Shown here one piece after another: positions 23,059 to 34,090 of a stretch of DNA of 64,000 bases (its first letter is position 1; each line of letters starts with the position of its first letter). Origin of the DNA: Dicaeum eximium (lineage: Eukaryota; Chordata; Aves; Passeriformes; Dicaeidae); the NCBI GenBank assembly GCA_013396995.1, contig VWZP01005245.1:66711-130710 (forward strand), given 5' to 3'. The notes under the pieces were generated by a model. That model was not told the DNA's origin and searched no databases. It saw nothing but the letters and a program-made list of their open reading frames with translations. Both the position numbers and the translations under genes were made by a program.

Positions 23059-23160
23059 TCACAGAAATCACAGAATTCCAGAACGGTCTGGGTTGGAAGG
23101 GACCTTAAAGATCATCTCATTCCAACCCCCTGCCATGGGCAGGGACATCTTCCAACAGAG
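23059..23160 (-). mobile_element. CR1 LINE 3' end, short
   Basis: It reads 'aatcacagaattccagaa', 'gggttggaagggacctta', 'aagatcatctcattccaacc', then 'gccatgggcagggacatc'. The copy is 5'-truncated to ~100 bp. Confidence 0.92.
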
Positions 23161-23346
23161 GAAAGGCTCTGATGGATGATTAAACAGGATGGGCAAGGTC
23201 ATCATCTTCTCTCCTCTGGACACTGGGGCAAGAAGCACATTATAATGATGGATTTCACAGAATATTTTGGTAGCACATGTAGCACTGTGGAAATACAGAG
23301 ATCCTCTTTCCTGCAGTGTTAAAACCAGGTGAGATGGTGCTCAGCT

Positions 23347-23702
23347 TGATGCCTCAGGTTTTAGCTTTTATATTTTCCCATTCTGTGCTGCTTTAGTGTG
23401 TGGGTCTGGGCTCCATATCAGGGCATGGTGAGCTCTGTGCACAGAGCAGGGAGACAAAACAATTCCTTCTCCACCTGGGCACCAAGGACAAATGATCCAA
23501 ATCTCAGGCCCAAGAGCACAAACAACGTGGGCTGAAGAGAGAAAAACAAGAAGGATGGGACTGGATGGGCTAAAGCTGGAATTGGACAATGAACTGCAAG
23601 ATGCAAATGGAGCAGAACTGATCAAAGTGCCAGAGCCGTGCCCGGTGTCCATTTTGTGCCCATTTTGGTTCATCTTGGGTGCAGCCCTGGCTGGGCTCTT
23701 GA
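23347..23702 (+). mobile_element. 3'-truncated LTR of the GATGCC family
   Basis: It starts TGATGCCTCAGG and closely matches the 15.1-kb copy up to 'ggctgggctctt', then stops about 100-110 bp short of the family 3' end, before the polyadenylation signal. Open frames at 23368-23730 are family shadows. Confidence 0.88.
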
Positions 23703-24350
23703 CCCTAACTTCGGTGTAGAAGCAATTCATGTTTCCTCAGGGTCACTTCAAGAGAGGTATTGAGTGGCATCCCTTCAAATGAAATATGAAATTGCCTTCA
23801 AGCTATTTATTTATTTGTCTACTTACTTATTTATCTCCTGTGAAGGGGAGAGATCTCTCCCTGCTCCCTGCTACTCATGCTGAGAAATTCAACCTCAGTG
23901 ACACAACTCGTCTCTTTCTATCAGAGTTAGGAAGAATTGAAACATTTTGAAGCTGATAAAGACTGGAGAAAGCGATCTCAGACCATGCAATTGTAGATTC
24001 TCACTGATATAACACCTACAGTAAATTCTGAGTTTTGGAATGGGGGGTTTGAGGATTTTTTCCTTCAGAATATTCATCTTGCTTAGAGTTGACACATCAG
24101 ATTATAACTGACATTATAATTTGTACATTAACACTTCAGGGTCTTCTGATTTTGAAAATTACTTTAGTAAGTTCTTTTTCCTCCAGTTTCTCCTGGTGAG
24201 AAATGGCAGGAACAGCAGGAATTCCCTGCTGGAAAGGATCTGAATATGCATCCCCCTGCTAAGAGCTGGCATCGATTTCTCATTTGCAGATATGAACTCT
24301 TCAAAAAGATGTATTACACTTCCTACACTTGCCCTGCCACCTTTGCTGCA
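23703..24350. other. Unique DNA, nothing recognised
   Basis: A short TTTA-rich run lies near 23808. No gene is recognised. Confidence 0.5.
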
Positions 24351-24351
24351 A

Positions 24352-25112
24352 AGGGACATTCTGGATTGCAGCAGAAGGACATTTTAGATTACAGCAGAAG
24401 AACATTTTGGATTGCTGCAGAAGAATGTTTTGGTTTGCAGAAGATGAACATTTTGGATTGCAGCAGAAGAACATTTTGGGTTTCTGCAGAAGGACATTTT
24501 AGATTGCTGCAGAAGAACTTTCTGGTTTGCAGCAGGAGGACATTTTGAATTGCTGCAGATGAATATTTTGGATTGCTGCAGAAGAACATTTTGATTTGCA
24601 GCAGATGAACATTATGTATTGCTGCAGGAGGACATTTTGGATTTCTGCAGGAGGACACTTTGGTTTGCAGCAGATGAACATATTGGATTGCTGCAGATGA
24701 ACATTTTGGATTTCTGCAGGAGGACATTTTAGATTGCTGCAGAAGAACGTTTTGGTTTACAGCAGAAGGGCATTTTAGATTGCAGCAGATGAACATTTTG
24801 GATTGCTGCAGAAGAAGGTTTTGGTTTGCAGCAGAAGAACATTTTGGATTGCAGCAGATGAACATTTTGGATTGCTGCAGAAGAAGGTTTTGGTTTGCAG
24901 CAGAAGGGCATTTTAAATTGCAGCAGATGAACATTTTGGATTGCTGCAGAAGAAGGTTTTGGTTTGCAGCAGAAGAACATTTTGGATTTCTGCAGGAGGA
25001 CATTTTGGTTTGCAGCAGAAGAACATTTTGGATTGCAGCAGATGAACATTTTGGTTTTCAGCAGAAGAACATTTTGGTTTGCAGCAGATGAACATTCTAG
25101 ATTGCTGCAGGA
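24352..25112. repeat. 23-bp minisatellite, about 33 copies
   Basis: The unit is 23 bp: a CAGCAGA/CTGCAGA start, then AGAACATTTTGG, then ATTG or TTTG. Two-to-three-unit blocks recur (for example around 24798, 24856 and 24932), so it grew by block duplication. Since 23 is not a multiple of 3 and the 69-bp superunit has no stop, every frame stays open: the minus strand reads a 23-residue repeat rich in Cys, Ser, Lys and Gln for up to 204 codons. I regard these frames as artefacts. Each unit carries a near-palindromic CTGCAG word. Confidence 0.96.
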
Positions 25113-25327
25113 AGGAGAAGTGGTGCCTGTCAGTGCCTCTCACAGCAGCAAAAACCTCCTGGCTCATTCCCAGTACAAGGCAAGCAGCCCCTGGGGGATG
25201 TTGCACCCTTTGTATGAGATCTTTTGGAGAGCTCCACAAACAGGACTTTCTGATGCCTCTGTAGAAGTCTGAGCCTTGAAATGTGTAGTTTGTTGTTATT
25301 ATTAAATTAATTATTTGTTGTTAATAC

Positions 25328-25800
25328 AGTGGTGGGTTGGCACTGGCTGGATGGGCAGCCAGGCCATTCTGAGGCTCCCCTCATCAATGGGGCAGGAGAG
25401 AGAAAAGGTTCATGAGTTAGATAAGGACAGACACACATCAGTCACCAAATGCAGTCACAGGCAAAGCAGACTCAAAATCAGGGACATTAATTGAATTTAT
25501 TATCAACAAACTCAGAGCGGGGTAGTGAGAAGTAAAATAAATCTTAAAAACCCCTTTCCCCCCATCCCTCTCTCCTTCCCAGCTCTGCCTCCTCCCCACC
25601 AGAGGTGCAGGGAGATGGGAATGGGGGTTGTGGTCAACCACATGTTGTTCCTGTCACTTTTTAGGGAGAGGAGCCAGAGGCCTTCCCCTGCCCCGCTGTG
25701 GGGTCCCTCTCATGGGAGACAGCTGCTCTCCACACAAGATCCATTATCTGCCTCATAATGATGGGAAAAACTATTCCTCCCTTTCACAATCACCCAGGAG
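25328..25800 (-). mobile_element. Old avian ERV LTR
   Basis: The layout matches a common avian LTR read in reverse: 'ttggcactggctggatggg', then 'tgagttagataaggacag', 'cagtcacaggcaaagcagac', 'attgaatttattatcaac' (complement holds AATAAA), a C-rich tract 'ccccatccctctctcc', 'gggaatgggggttgtgg', and 'ggggtccctctcatgggaga'. Boundaries are approximate. The family assignment comes from remembered layout, not a search. Confidence 0.72.
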
Positions 25801-26490
25801 GTGAGGCAGGAATGATTAAACTGTCTGGCCATGCCAGAGGGAGCTGAGTCACAGATTTAGGACAAAGCCCAGAGGGGATCCTCGCTCACGGGGCTGAGGG
25901 TACCTCGAGCTGCCTCCCTCCCTGAGAGCCCTGCTGGCTGCTGGAACTGGCCTGCTCTGGAACAAACACTGCTGGGGAGGAGTTTTGACCTTTTCATCTG
26001 CTGTTTTGTCTCCCACATAACATTTCTGTAGGCCGTGCTTGTGTCTGTTCATTTTTCTCTTCTTGACAGATGGTCTGATACAGCCCTTAATTCTTGACAG
26101 CAAAGCAGCAATATGTATTTCTCTGACTTTCCTCTTTTTCTTAATTTATTTTACAGTACTTCAGAGTCCCAGAAGTATTATTGTAGAACTTGTTTTAATG
26201 GTACCTCTGAAATCCCAAGAATTAAAGTCACTTGAGGGAGAATATATGTGCTATTTTATTATGATGTTAAGGGGTCTCTCCCAGGTTAAGCAATCTGTTT
26301 CACTAATACGCTCCTTCTGCATTTTCATTCTTTTCTGACTCTGCTGCAGCTCAACAAGATGTTTCTGTCAGTTAATTCTTCCAAGATCCTCTCCTTCCTT
26401 CCATTTTGACATGTAAATGTAAATTATCTTGCTGGTAGGATTTGAATAACTTCTAGTTCAAATTTTAGAATTAGGATGTAAAAGCTTAAA
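25801..26490. other. Unique DNA, nothing recognised
   Basis: No gene is recognised. Confidence 0.5.
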
Positions 26491-26491
26491 T

Positions 26492-26757
26492 GCCATGATA
26501 GGACAAGGGAGAATGGCTTTAAACTTGAAGAGAGGAGATATAGACTAGAAGTTAGGGAGAAATTCTTCTCTGTGAGGGTAATGAGACACTGGAACAGCTT
26601 CCCAGAGAAGCTGTGGCTGCCCCTGAATCCCTGGAAGTGTCCAAGGCCAGGCTGGACAGGGCTTGGAGCACCCTGGGATAGTGGAAGGTGTCTGCCCATG
26701 AAAAGATGGAACAAGATGAGTTTTATTGTCCCTTCCAACCAAACCATTCTCTGATTT
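26492..26757 (+). mobile_element. CR1 LINE 3' end (~265 bp)
   Basis: It reads 'aggacaagggagaatggctt', 'agggagaaattcttctctgt', 'tggaacagcttcccagagaa', 'ccaaggccaggctggacagg' and 'gtcccttccaacc', then a short tail. The 5' end is truncated. Confidence 0.93.
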
Positions 26758-26841
26758 CATGCTCCTTGTCTCTAATTTTTTCCAAGGATCATTCCCACCA
26801 CACAGTTCCCCTTTGAGGGCTTTGTGGCTTTTTTAACTCAC

Positions 26842-27185
26842 AGATTTCACAGAATTCACAGAATCACAGAGTCACTGGGTTGGAAGAGCCCTTCAAGATC
26901 ATCGAGTCCAACCCAGCCCCAACAGCTCAACTAAACCCTGGCACCCAGTGCCACATCCAGGCTTTGTTAAACACACCCAGGGATGGGGACTGCACCACCT
27001 CCCTGGGCAGAACATTCCAGAACTTCATCACTCTTGCTGTGAAAATCTTCTCCCTGATATCCAGCCTGTATTTCCCTGGGTGCAGCTGGAGGGTGTGAGC
27101 TCTGGTTCTGTCAGAGCTGCTGCAGACAGAGCCCAAGCCCAGCTGGGCACAGGCACCTTTCAGGGATTGCAGAGAGTGCTGAGGG
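26842..27185 (-). mobile_element. CR1 LINE, part A, split by an LTR
   Basis: It starts with a degraded tail ('cacagaattcacagaatcac') and reads 'gggttggaagagcccttcaa', 'gatcatcgagtccaacccag', 'gggatggggactgcacca', then 'atcttctccctgatatccag'. The reading continues after the LTR at 27192-27621 (part B, 27622-27655). Confidence 0.92.
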
Positions 27186-27191
27186 CACCCC

Positions 27192-27621
27192 TGTTGTTTT
27201 AAAATTATCTGGTGCCTGGAAAGCTGTTTGTTTCTCTGGGTCTTGTGTTGGGTGCTGAATGAGGCTCCTTGACTCCAGTATCAGAAGGCTTCTATGATTT
27301 ATTAGAGTGACTCCATTATTCAGAAGGTTTTAGGGCTAAGGTGCCCACGTTCAGAGTTACATGTTTCCTCCACCCTGGTCAGAGCAAGACTCCCCAGTGC
27401 TTACAAAGTCAGAGAGATTACAACCTCTACATCATTGGCTAGAAAGAGAAAACTACATCTCCTGTATCAGGAGACAGGCAAAGGAATGCATCTGTTGTCC
27501 TTGAATCCACACACAGACACAGGTTTGTTTTTACAGAAATCTGCAGAGAAGTCAGCTTTCCCATGGAAGGAAAAATGTCCAGCAAGTTTCCATATTGGAA
27601 ACTTATAAAATGGCTGTGACA
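27192..27621 (-). mobile_element. Solo LTR, ERVK-type, copy 2, inside a CR1
   Basis: The 430-bp element runs TGTTGTTTTAAA... to CTGTGACA on the + strand. It is flanked by a perfect CACCCC at 27186-27191 and 27622-27627. It is nearly identical to 2439-2869, with differences mainly in the first ~130 bp. The interrupted CR1 reads on cleanly after the second CACCCC. AATAAA on the minus strand (near 27300) and a TATA-like box near 27603 fix orientation. Solo form implies LTR-LTR recombination after a proviral insertion. Confidence 0.93.
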
Positions 27622-27655
27622 CACCCCTGAGTCTCCTTTTCTCCAGGCTGAACAA
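27622..27655 (-). mobile_element. CR1 LINE, part B
   Basis: 'gagtctccttttctccaggc' followed by 'tgaaca' continues CR1 part A directly. Confidence 0.85.
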
Positions 27656-28144
27656 GAGGTTTAACTCCATGGTTTTAAACCACTCAGAACATGCCACAAG
27701 CTCTGTGGACTCTGCTAAAGCACGAACGAGTCCGGTATTGATTGCACAGGATGAGCACTCAAGCATCACCTCAGGTAAAGCTCCTGGTGCCAGAACACAC
27801 TGTACTCTCAATTAATGCAGCTGGAAACATTTGCCAGTGCTGGCTCGTCCCCTTGAACTGTGGTAGGAAAGCAGCTGGGTCGATACATTTGACATATTTT
27901 CCATTACCACGGTGAGGTCAGAGTCGTTGCTCACCCCTGTGAATTCCTGTGCTGCCGGGCTGACACAGCAGCAAAATGTGGGGAATGGACACGGGAGGTC
28001 TTCAGATCAGCAAAATGAGCTCATCAAGAGTAGTTATAAATGAGCTAAATAGGGAAAAAAACCCCTGTAACCCCAGCTTTGAGTGATGTCCACAGAAATT
28101 CAGCTTCCAATTTATGTTGTGCTTTTGCTTCAGTGTCTGCATTA
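27656..28144. other. Unique DNA, nothing recognised
   Basis: No gene is recognised. Confidence 0.5.
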
Positions 28145-28763
28145 CATTTGTATGCTCCTGAGGTCAAGATTTTTTGGCTGGAAAAACCTTAAATACACAT
28201 CAGTTCTTTTCCTTTTTCATAGTAGGAGGTAGAAAACCAATAATATTTAGGCTAAGGAGCCTAATTCCTATCAGTCTGCTAGAACTCTTGCTCTCCAGTA
28301 TCCCTCGATGCAGTTTTTTTTCTCAATGTCTCTCTCGAGGTGAAGGGCCCAGGATTTGAGGTGTGGCCTCAGCAGTGGCCAGCACGGAGGGACAATCACT
28401 GCCCTGGTCCTGCTGGCCACACTGGTGCTGGCATAGGCCTGGTGTCATTGGCCTTCTTGGACAACTGGGCACTCCTGGGCTTGTGTTCAGCCCCACATCC
28501 AGTAAAGGATGGAAATTCTCCTCAGCCCTCCTTTTGCTGTTGATTGCATTCACAGAAAACTCTCCTTTTGTTCCTGTGTTCCACACAAAACTCTGTATTG
28601 GGCCAAGCCTGTCTTCTTAGTTTTTAAATTTTCTATCTTCTGCTTGCTTTGAATCTTTGAGCCACAGGCACTGACCTTGTTTTTGTGCTATTTCTCTGAC
28701 ACTCTGGGACCCCAGGAAAGACTTTAAGAACAATTTACCCACATAAGTTTCTACTTTCCAGCA
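28145..28763. repeat. Left copy of a 619-bp exact duplication around one N
   Basis: Every base that I compared by eye equals 28765-29383, offset 620. The copies are separated only by the N at 28764. Four open frames recur with identical translations. This pattern is expected when overlapping contig ends are joined without being merged, so the true sequence probably has one copy. Confidence 0.93.
28337..28500 (-). mobile_element. CR1 LINE internal fragment
   Basis: It reads 'aggtgtggcctcagcagtgg', 'acaatcactgccctggtcct', 'gctggccacactggtgctgg' and 'cattggccttcttggacaac', as in the antisense of a CR1 3' coding and UTR region. The same fragment appears at 28957-29120 only because of the 619-bp duplication. 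Confidence 0.82.
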
Positions 28764-28764
28764 N
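28764..28764. other. Single unknown base (assembly join)
   Basis: An N sits exactly between two identical 619-bp blocks. Confidence 0.95.
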
Positions 28765-29383
28765 CATTTGTATGCTCCTGAGGTCAAGATTTTTTGGCTG
28801 GAAAAACCTTAAATACACATCAGTTCTTTTCCTTTTTCATAGTAGGAGGTAGAAAACCAATAATATTTAGGCTAAGGAGCCTAATTCCTATCAGTCTGCT
28901 AGAACTCTTGCTCTCCAGTATCCCTCGATGCAGTTTTTTTTCTCAATGTCTCTCTCGAGGTGAAGGGCCCAGGATTTGAGGTGTGGCCTCAGCAGTGGCC
29001 AGCACGGAGGGACAATCACTGCCCTGGTCCTGCTGGCCACACTGGTGCTGGCATAGGCCTGGTGTCATTGGCCTTCTTGGACAACTGGGCACTCCTGGGC
29101 TTGTGTTCAGCCCCACATCCAGTAAAGGATGGAAATTCTCCTCAGCCCTCCTTTTGCTGTTGATTGCATTCACAGAAAACTCTCCTTTTGTTCCTGTGTT
29201 CCACACAAAACTCTGTATTGGGCCAAGCCTGTCTTCTTAGTTTTTAAATTTTCTATCTTCTGCTTGCTTTGAATCTTTGAGCCACAGGCACTGACCTTGT
29301 TTTTGTGCTATTTCTCTGACACTCTGGGACCCCAGGAAAGACTTTAAGAACAATTTACCCACATAAGTTTCTACTTTCCAGCA
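28765..29383. repeat. Right copy of the 619-bp duplication
   Basis: Identical to 28145-28763. It ends in 'ctttccagca' and continues into 'gctgtgcag', while the left copy ends at the N. It contains the duplicated CR1 fragment 28957-29120. Confidence 0.93.
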
Positions 29384-31190
29384 GCTGTGCAGAAATGAAG
29401 CCTTAAATTTGCTTTTTTTCAAAGACAACACAGATTCTGGAGCCCTGTAAGTAAAGCCCATTTTTTGTGGGATGGTTTTGTGTTTGGGATGGTTTTCTCA
29501 TGGGTCTCCTCGGCTGAGGCAGAGGAGAGTGAGGAATCAGGGATCTCAGTCAGACTGAATGAGAGTGTTTGTAGCTGAGAGGGGAAATGCAGCTCTCTTT
29601 TCTTTTGAGGTATTATAAAATATCCTGCTGTGATTGCCATGTCTTTTATCTCAAACCCCCTCGGCCCAGCTCTTAAAGATGAGAAGTTTTCATAGGTACA
29701 CTGATCACGAGCATGAATTTGTGATGATGCCCAAAATACAATAACGGGAAGAGTGAGGAGAGTGTAATAAAGGACAGCAAAAATAACAATAAAGGTGAGT
29801 ACAAAGTTCTTGAAGTGGCAGATTCTCAGTGAGGGGGTAAGGGGCTCACATCCCTTTAGAAATGTTGGTTAATATTACTGAGCTTAGTGAATTGTTGTGG
29901 TATTGCTGGGTGTGTGATGCTGGGTATTCCCTGTGCAGATATCCTGGGCTTCTAATGCAGATCAGACCCTGTCAGGGCAAATTTTTATTAGACCTTCATT
30001 AAGTTTAATAATCTTCAGTTTTCTATGAGCAGCATATCTGTGATTTTTTAGTGGAAATTATACCCCTGCAAGGACATTCAGTAAACCTACACCCATCTCA
30101 GCACTGCAGCCTAACACCTCTGAGGTGTGTCCGATCTCCCTAAAATTGTCCACAGAATGAAGAGTGAACACAAATCACTGCTCTTGGCAAGAGAACAAAA
30201 CAGCTTCCTCTGAAAGACTTCAGAGTGGATGGCTTGGATTGCTTTGTTCATGCACTCACCTTCTTGTCCTAATTTTGGAAAGGAATTAAGGCAAAATCAA
30301 GCGGAATCAAGGCGGTGAATAAATAATGCTTTGTCTTTATATAGCTTTTTCTACACCCCAGTCTCCCAGAGCCCTCGTGGCAGAGCTATTCCAGGCATTT
30401 TGCACCTTATGTAACAGAGCTGTCCTACTGCTGACTTTGAAATGGATTGCTCTTGGCCTTCACATCATCTCCTGACAGTGCACAACGCAAATCCTCAGCT
30501 GCTTCTTTCTTCCGGCAAGTTTTACTGTTTGCTTGTGGTTTAGTTTTAAATGTGCAAAGGGGAACATGGAGTTCTGCTTTTTCCAGGTGAGTTTGAGCTG
30601 GCAGATGCATCTCAACAGCAGAAAAATGTTGGAATGAGAGACTTTCTCCCCACACAGGTATTATTTTCCTACCACATCATCGATGACATCCTGCACAAAG
30701 TGAAGGAAGAGAATTAAATTCACAACTCTGTAGTTTGCCACTTATTTTGTTGGATTGATAGCTCAGATGATTGAAATCACCTGTCCAGCTTTTCATGTCA
30801 CCCCAGCCATCCTGTGCTGTTTAAGGAGAGGATAAAGCCCCTCCAAGGTGTAATTTATATTACCCAAAAAGGGGTATCCAAGAGTGAAAAACTCTCTGCA
30901 TGCCTGGTTCTACAGGGGATGTGCTCTGTCTGTCACATCTATAAAGTGAAATGTTCTTAAGTTTAATTCTATGGAAAATAGCTTTCCTCCTGAACAATAG
31001 CTGTAACTTTTAAATATCAATACTTTTGTCAACACAAGTCTTATCCAAAAAAGTGGCATTTTCCAAGTTCTTGTTTGCAGAATCTTAGAAACAAAAAGTG
31101 CTCATATTAACTAACTATATTTATTTAATAATTATAGTTTTGTACCTAAATTGTTTTTTAATAAAGTAGCTCAGTTTATTTCTTAACATA
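29384..31190. other. Unique DNA, nothing recognised
   Basis: No repeat family, gene or RNA is recognised. Confidence 0.5.
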
Positions 31191-31199
31191 ACACAAACT

Positions 31200-31540
31200 A
31201 CAAGTCATCCAGAAATCTTGGAAGTGAGAGATTTTCTTTTCCCACTTTATTTTTCACACACCACAGGAAAGAACACAGCGTTCATCTGAAAGCAGGAGAG
31301 TTTGTGCCTGATAATACCCAGCTATTTAAATACTGTGTCTTATTATGCTGCAAAATATTGCATGCATTTATTAATTTTTTCTTCTTATTCTTCCAAGCTG
31401 AGGTAATCTATTTATTGATGTGCCATAAATCATTCTGTTCATGCATCAAAAGAAAACATATTGGGTGACAGGAAACAAGTGTCCATTTAACTCAAAGACA
31501 TATTCACTGGTGTTATTCACAAATACCATATTGTAAATAT
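31200..31540. promoter_or_regulatory. Candidate conserved noncoding element
   Basis: Repeat-free and AT-rich with ordered, complex sequence, including 'tattgcatgcatttattaa' and 'atctatttattgatgtgcc', which are POU and homeodomain-like words. This is inference from texture only. Confidence 0.25.
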
Positions 31541-31689
31541 AGAATTTAAAAAAAAAATATCCTGAAAACCAAAGAACTCTGCAAGGTCATTTCAAGATGG
31601 TTTTTTTTCCTTCTGTTCCCATGAGGGACCATTTTTATCATATGGTCTAAACACTGAGACAAAGTGAAATGTTTTGTGTAGTAACTTGT

Positions 31690-31880
31690 GGGGGGAGCAT
31701 AATTAATCTTTCACGTGCAAACAAATATGACTGAGAAATGCAGCACAAAACCACTTGTGAGCTGACACAGACTAATTAGGGAATCCATCACAAGTACCAC
31801 GACTGATGGAGGCAAAGCAGAAACATCTGTGTGACACACGGGGAAAGATTGGGCTGATCATATTTACCCGTGGACAGAGG
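31690..31880. promoter_or_regulatory. Candidate conserved noncoding element with CACGTG
   Basis: It contains 'cataattaatctttcacgtg', so an ATTAAT word sits beside a CACGTG E-box, then CAAACAAAT (fork-head-like). It also keeps further CpGs ('ccacgac', 'cacacggg', 'acccgtgg'). No repeat is recognised. Confidence 0.3.
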
Positions 31881-32236
31881 GGAAATTGAGACATTTATTT
31901 GTTTTTACTCCTGCTAAAGCTGCAAACTGAAATAACTGAATGAACTGAAAACCTGAATAAAGTGAAGTTTTAGAATTTGGCTCCAGCGCTGGCTTGAGCA
32001 AAGCCAATGATAGCCTAAGGTATTAATGTCTCATCCCCCTTACTGGGAGGACTCTGTCCTATCCAAAACACCTCAGTCCCAAGGAACATCCACTCATGAG
32101 CAACCCAGATCGGGAGCTGAAAATGACCACATTCAACTGGGAGGAAGTACTGAGTTCAGTCCTCTATATGTTAGCAATGATCTCTTGTTTCAAAGCCCAG
32201 ATGAAGCTCTCTGGCCTGTTTTATTATTTCCTCCTG
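31881..32236. other. Unclassified DNA
   Basis: Three overlapping short frames but no recognisable protein or repeat. Confidence 0.4.
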
Positions 32237-32240
32237 TGGT

Positions 32241-32700
32241 TGGTGCCTTGTGAAGGCTGCCCTAGAACAGAGACTGGACAGAGCTAAAGAATAAAGCAGG
32301 GATTTATTAAAAAGATTTCCTCCATGGATCCACCTTGGGCAGCACAAGAGCCCAGCCAGGGCTGCACCCAAGATGAACCAAAATGGGCACAAAATGGACA
32401 CCGGGCACGGCTCTGGCACTTTGATCAGTTCTGCTCCATTTGCATCTTGCAGTTCATTGTCCCATTCCAGCTTTAGCCCATCAAGTCCCATCCTTGTTGT
32501 TTTTCTCTCTTCAGCCCACGTTGTCTGTGCTCTTGGGACTGAGGTTTGGATCATTTGTCCTTGGTGCCCAGGTGGAGAAGGAATTGTTTTGTCTCCCTGC
32601 TCTGTGCACAGAGCTCACCATGCCCTGATATGAAGCCCAGACCCACACACTAAAGCAGCACAGAATCTGAAAAATATAAAAGCCAAAACCTGAGGCATCA
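32241..32700 (-). mobile_element. Full-length solo LTR, GATGCC family
   Basis: The 460-bp element runs TGGTGCCTTGTGAAGG to 'cctgaggcatca' on the + strand. It is flanked by TGGT at 32237-32240 and 32701-32704, a perfect 4-bp target duplication, as expected for class I (ERV1, gamma-type) integration. Minus orientation follows the AATAAA complement near 32306. The same sequence recurs at 14778, 15107, 23347 and 58383. Open frames across it are repeated in every copy and carry no retroviral domain. Confidence 0.93.
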
Positions 32701-32704
32701 TGGT

Positions 32705-33810
32705 TACAGTCTGTGGATCCTTCTTTCCCATCCCATGGGGATTTGCCATTGCAAGGTCAGTGCCATGGTGTTGCTACCTTAACCTAAACCTTAACCTAAA
32801 CCTCATCTCATTATTTTTGCCTTTCCTCCTAATTTATTAACCTCAATTCAAGCTGTGGGGTGCTTGACATTCAGAACTTTGCAGGTGTTCTGGATATTTG
32901 CTGTATGTGACCAAGAAACCTGGCCCTGTTTTGAGACATGGCCTAAAGAGTGGATTTGTGGACAGGAAGTGGTGCAACAACTCATTTGCCTCAGACTTCT
33001 GAGACCACAAACCGTAGCAGATAAAATTACAATGTCCCACACTGTCCAGCATCCTGGTTTCTGGCTTTTGCCAGCATCGTGAAGAACATCTATTTATTCC
33101 ACTGAATAAATGTGGCAGAGGGAGATTGCTGGCAACAAGAGTAGGAGCAGTTTTGCCTTTGTGATTTTGAGTTTCTCACTGAAAGCCACCTCTTCCTCAA
33201 GAGCTCTCCCCAACAAAGTGACTGCCACAAGAGAAATATTCTATTCATCTGCTTAGAGAGATGCTCCCTCTGCATTATGTCCTAAAAAAACTCTAAAAAT
33301 GTGTCCACCATCCCTCAGAAAGTTTTCCTCAGATCAGCAATTGCTCTGATTATCCCCATTACTGCATCCCTGACTCCTGGGCTCCAGTCACTGAAGAAAA
33401 ATCATATTTGCTTGCACACTTTGGAGTTTTGAGAGCTTGTACTGCTGTGGGAGACATCCAAGAGGCAGAACATTCAGTTTGTCTGACCTGTTTGCCATGG
33501 ACCACATCAGTCCAATTCCTGTGGTGTTTGCCATGTCTACGGGGCTAGATTACTACACTGAATTTTTTTAATGAATGCTTTATCAGTTCCTTTCAGCCAG
33601 GATTCAAACTTCCTCTCTCTGCCTTCCTTTGCTGTGTGTAAAACTCAATTTCCCTTCCCTTTCTGGGCAGAGAAGATAAAGTGATTCAGAACTGAGCAGT
33701 TGTTTGGGGCCAACTAAAAGCCCCACAGAGAGGCTGGCTGATAAACACCAAGAAATGGATTTGATTGGGGCTTTTTGTCTATTATTTGTGGTTTAATGAG
33801 GAAAGTGGAA
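32705..33810. other. Unique DNA; short telomere-like 12-bp repeat
   Basis: 'cttaacctaaac' occurs twice in tandem near 32779-32802, resembling a degenerate CCCTAA run. No gene is recognised. Confidence 0.5.
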
Positions 33811-33814
33811 TTAC

Positions 33815-34090
33815 CTGGGAAAAAATATAGTTCAAACTGAAAGAGGGAAAATTTAGATTACATATGAGGAAGAAATCCTTCCCTGTGAGGGTGGGCAGGC
33901 CCTGGCACAGGGTGCCCAGAGGAGCTGTGGCTGCCCCTGGATCCCTGGAAGAGTCCAAGGCCAGGTTGGACAGGGCTTGGAGCAACCTGGGACAGTGGAA
34001 GGTGCCCCTGCCCATGGCAGGGGTGGGATTGGATGATCTTTAATGTCCCTTCCAACCCAACCATTCCAGGATTCTGTGATTCTGTGGTTC
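33815..34090 (+). mobile_element. CR1 LINE 3' end (~275 bp)
   Basis: It reads 'atgaggaagaaatccttccc', 'gaggagctgtggctgcccct', 'ggttggacagggcttggagc', 'gcccatggcaggggtgggat' and 'tgatctttaatgtcccttcc'. The tail is 'attccaggattctgtgattc' then 'tgtgg'. Confidence 0.95.

Noticed and set aside
24389..25003. 204-codon Cys/Ser-rich repeat protein
   Set aside because: Explained by the 23-bp minisatellite superunit with no stops.
24352..25112. CRISPR-like array
   Set aside because: Units are contiguous with no unique spacers; eukaryotic minisatellite.
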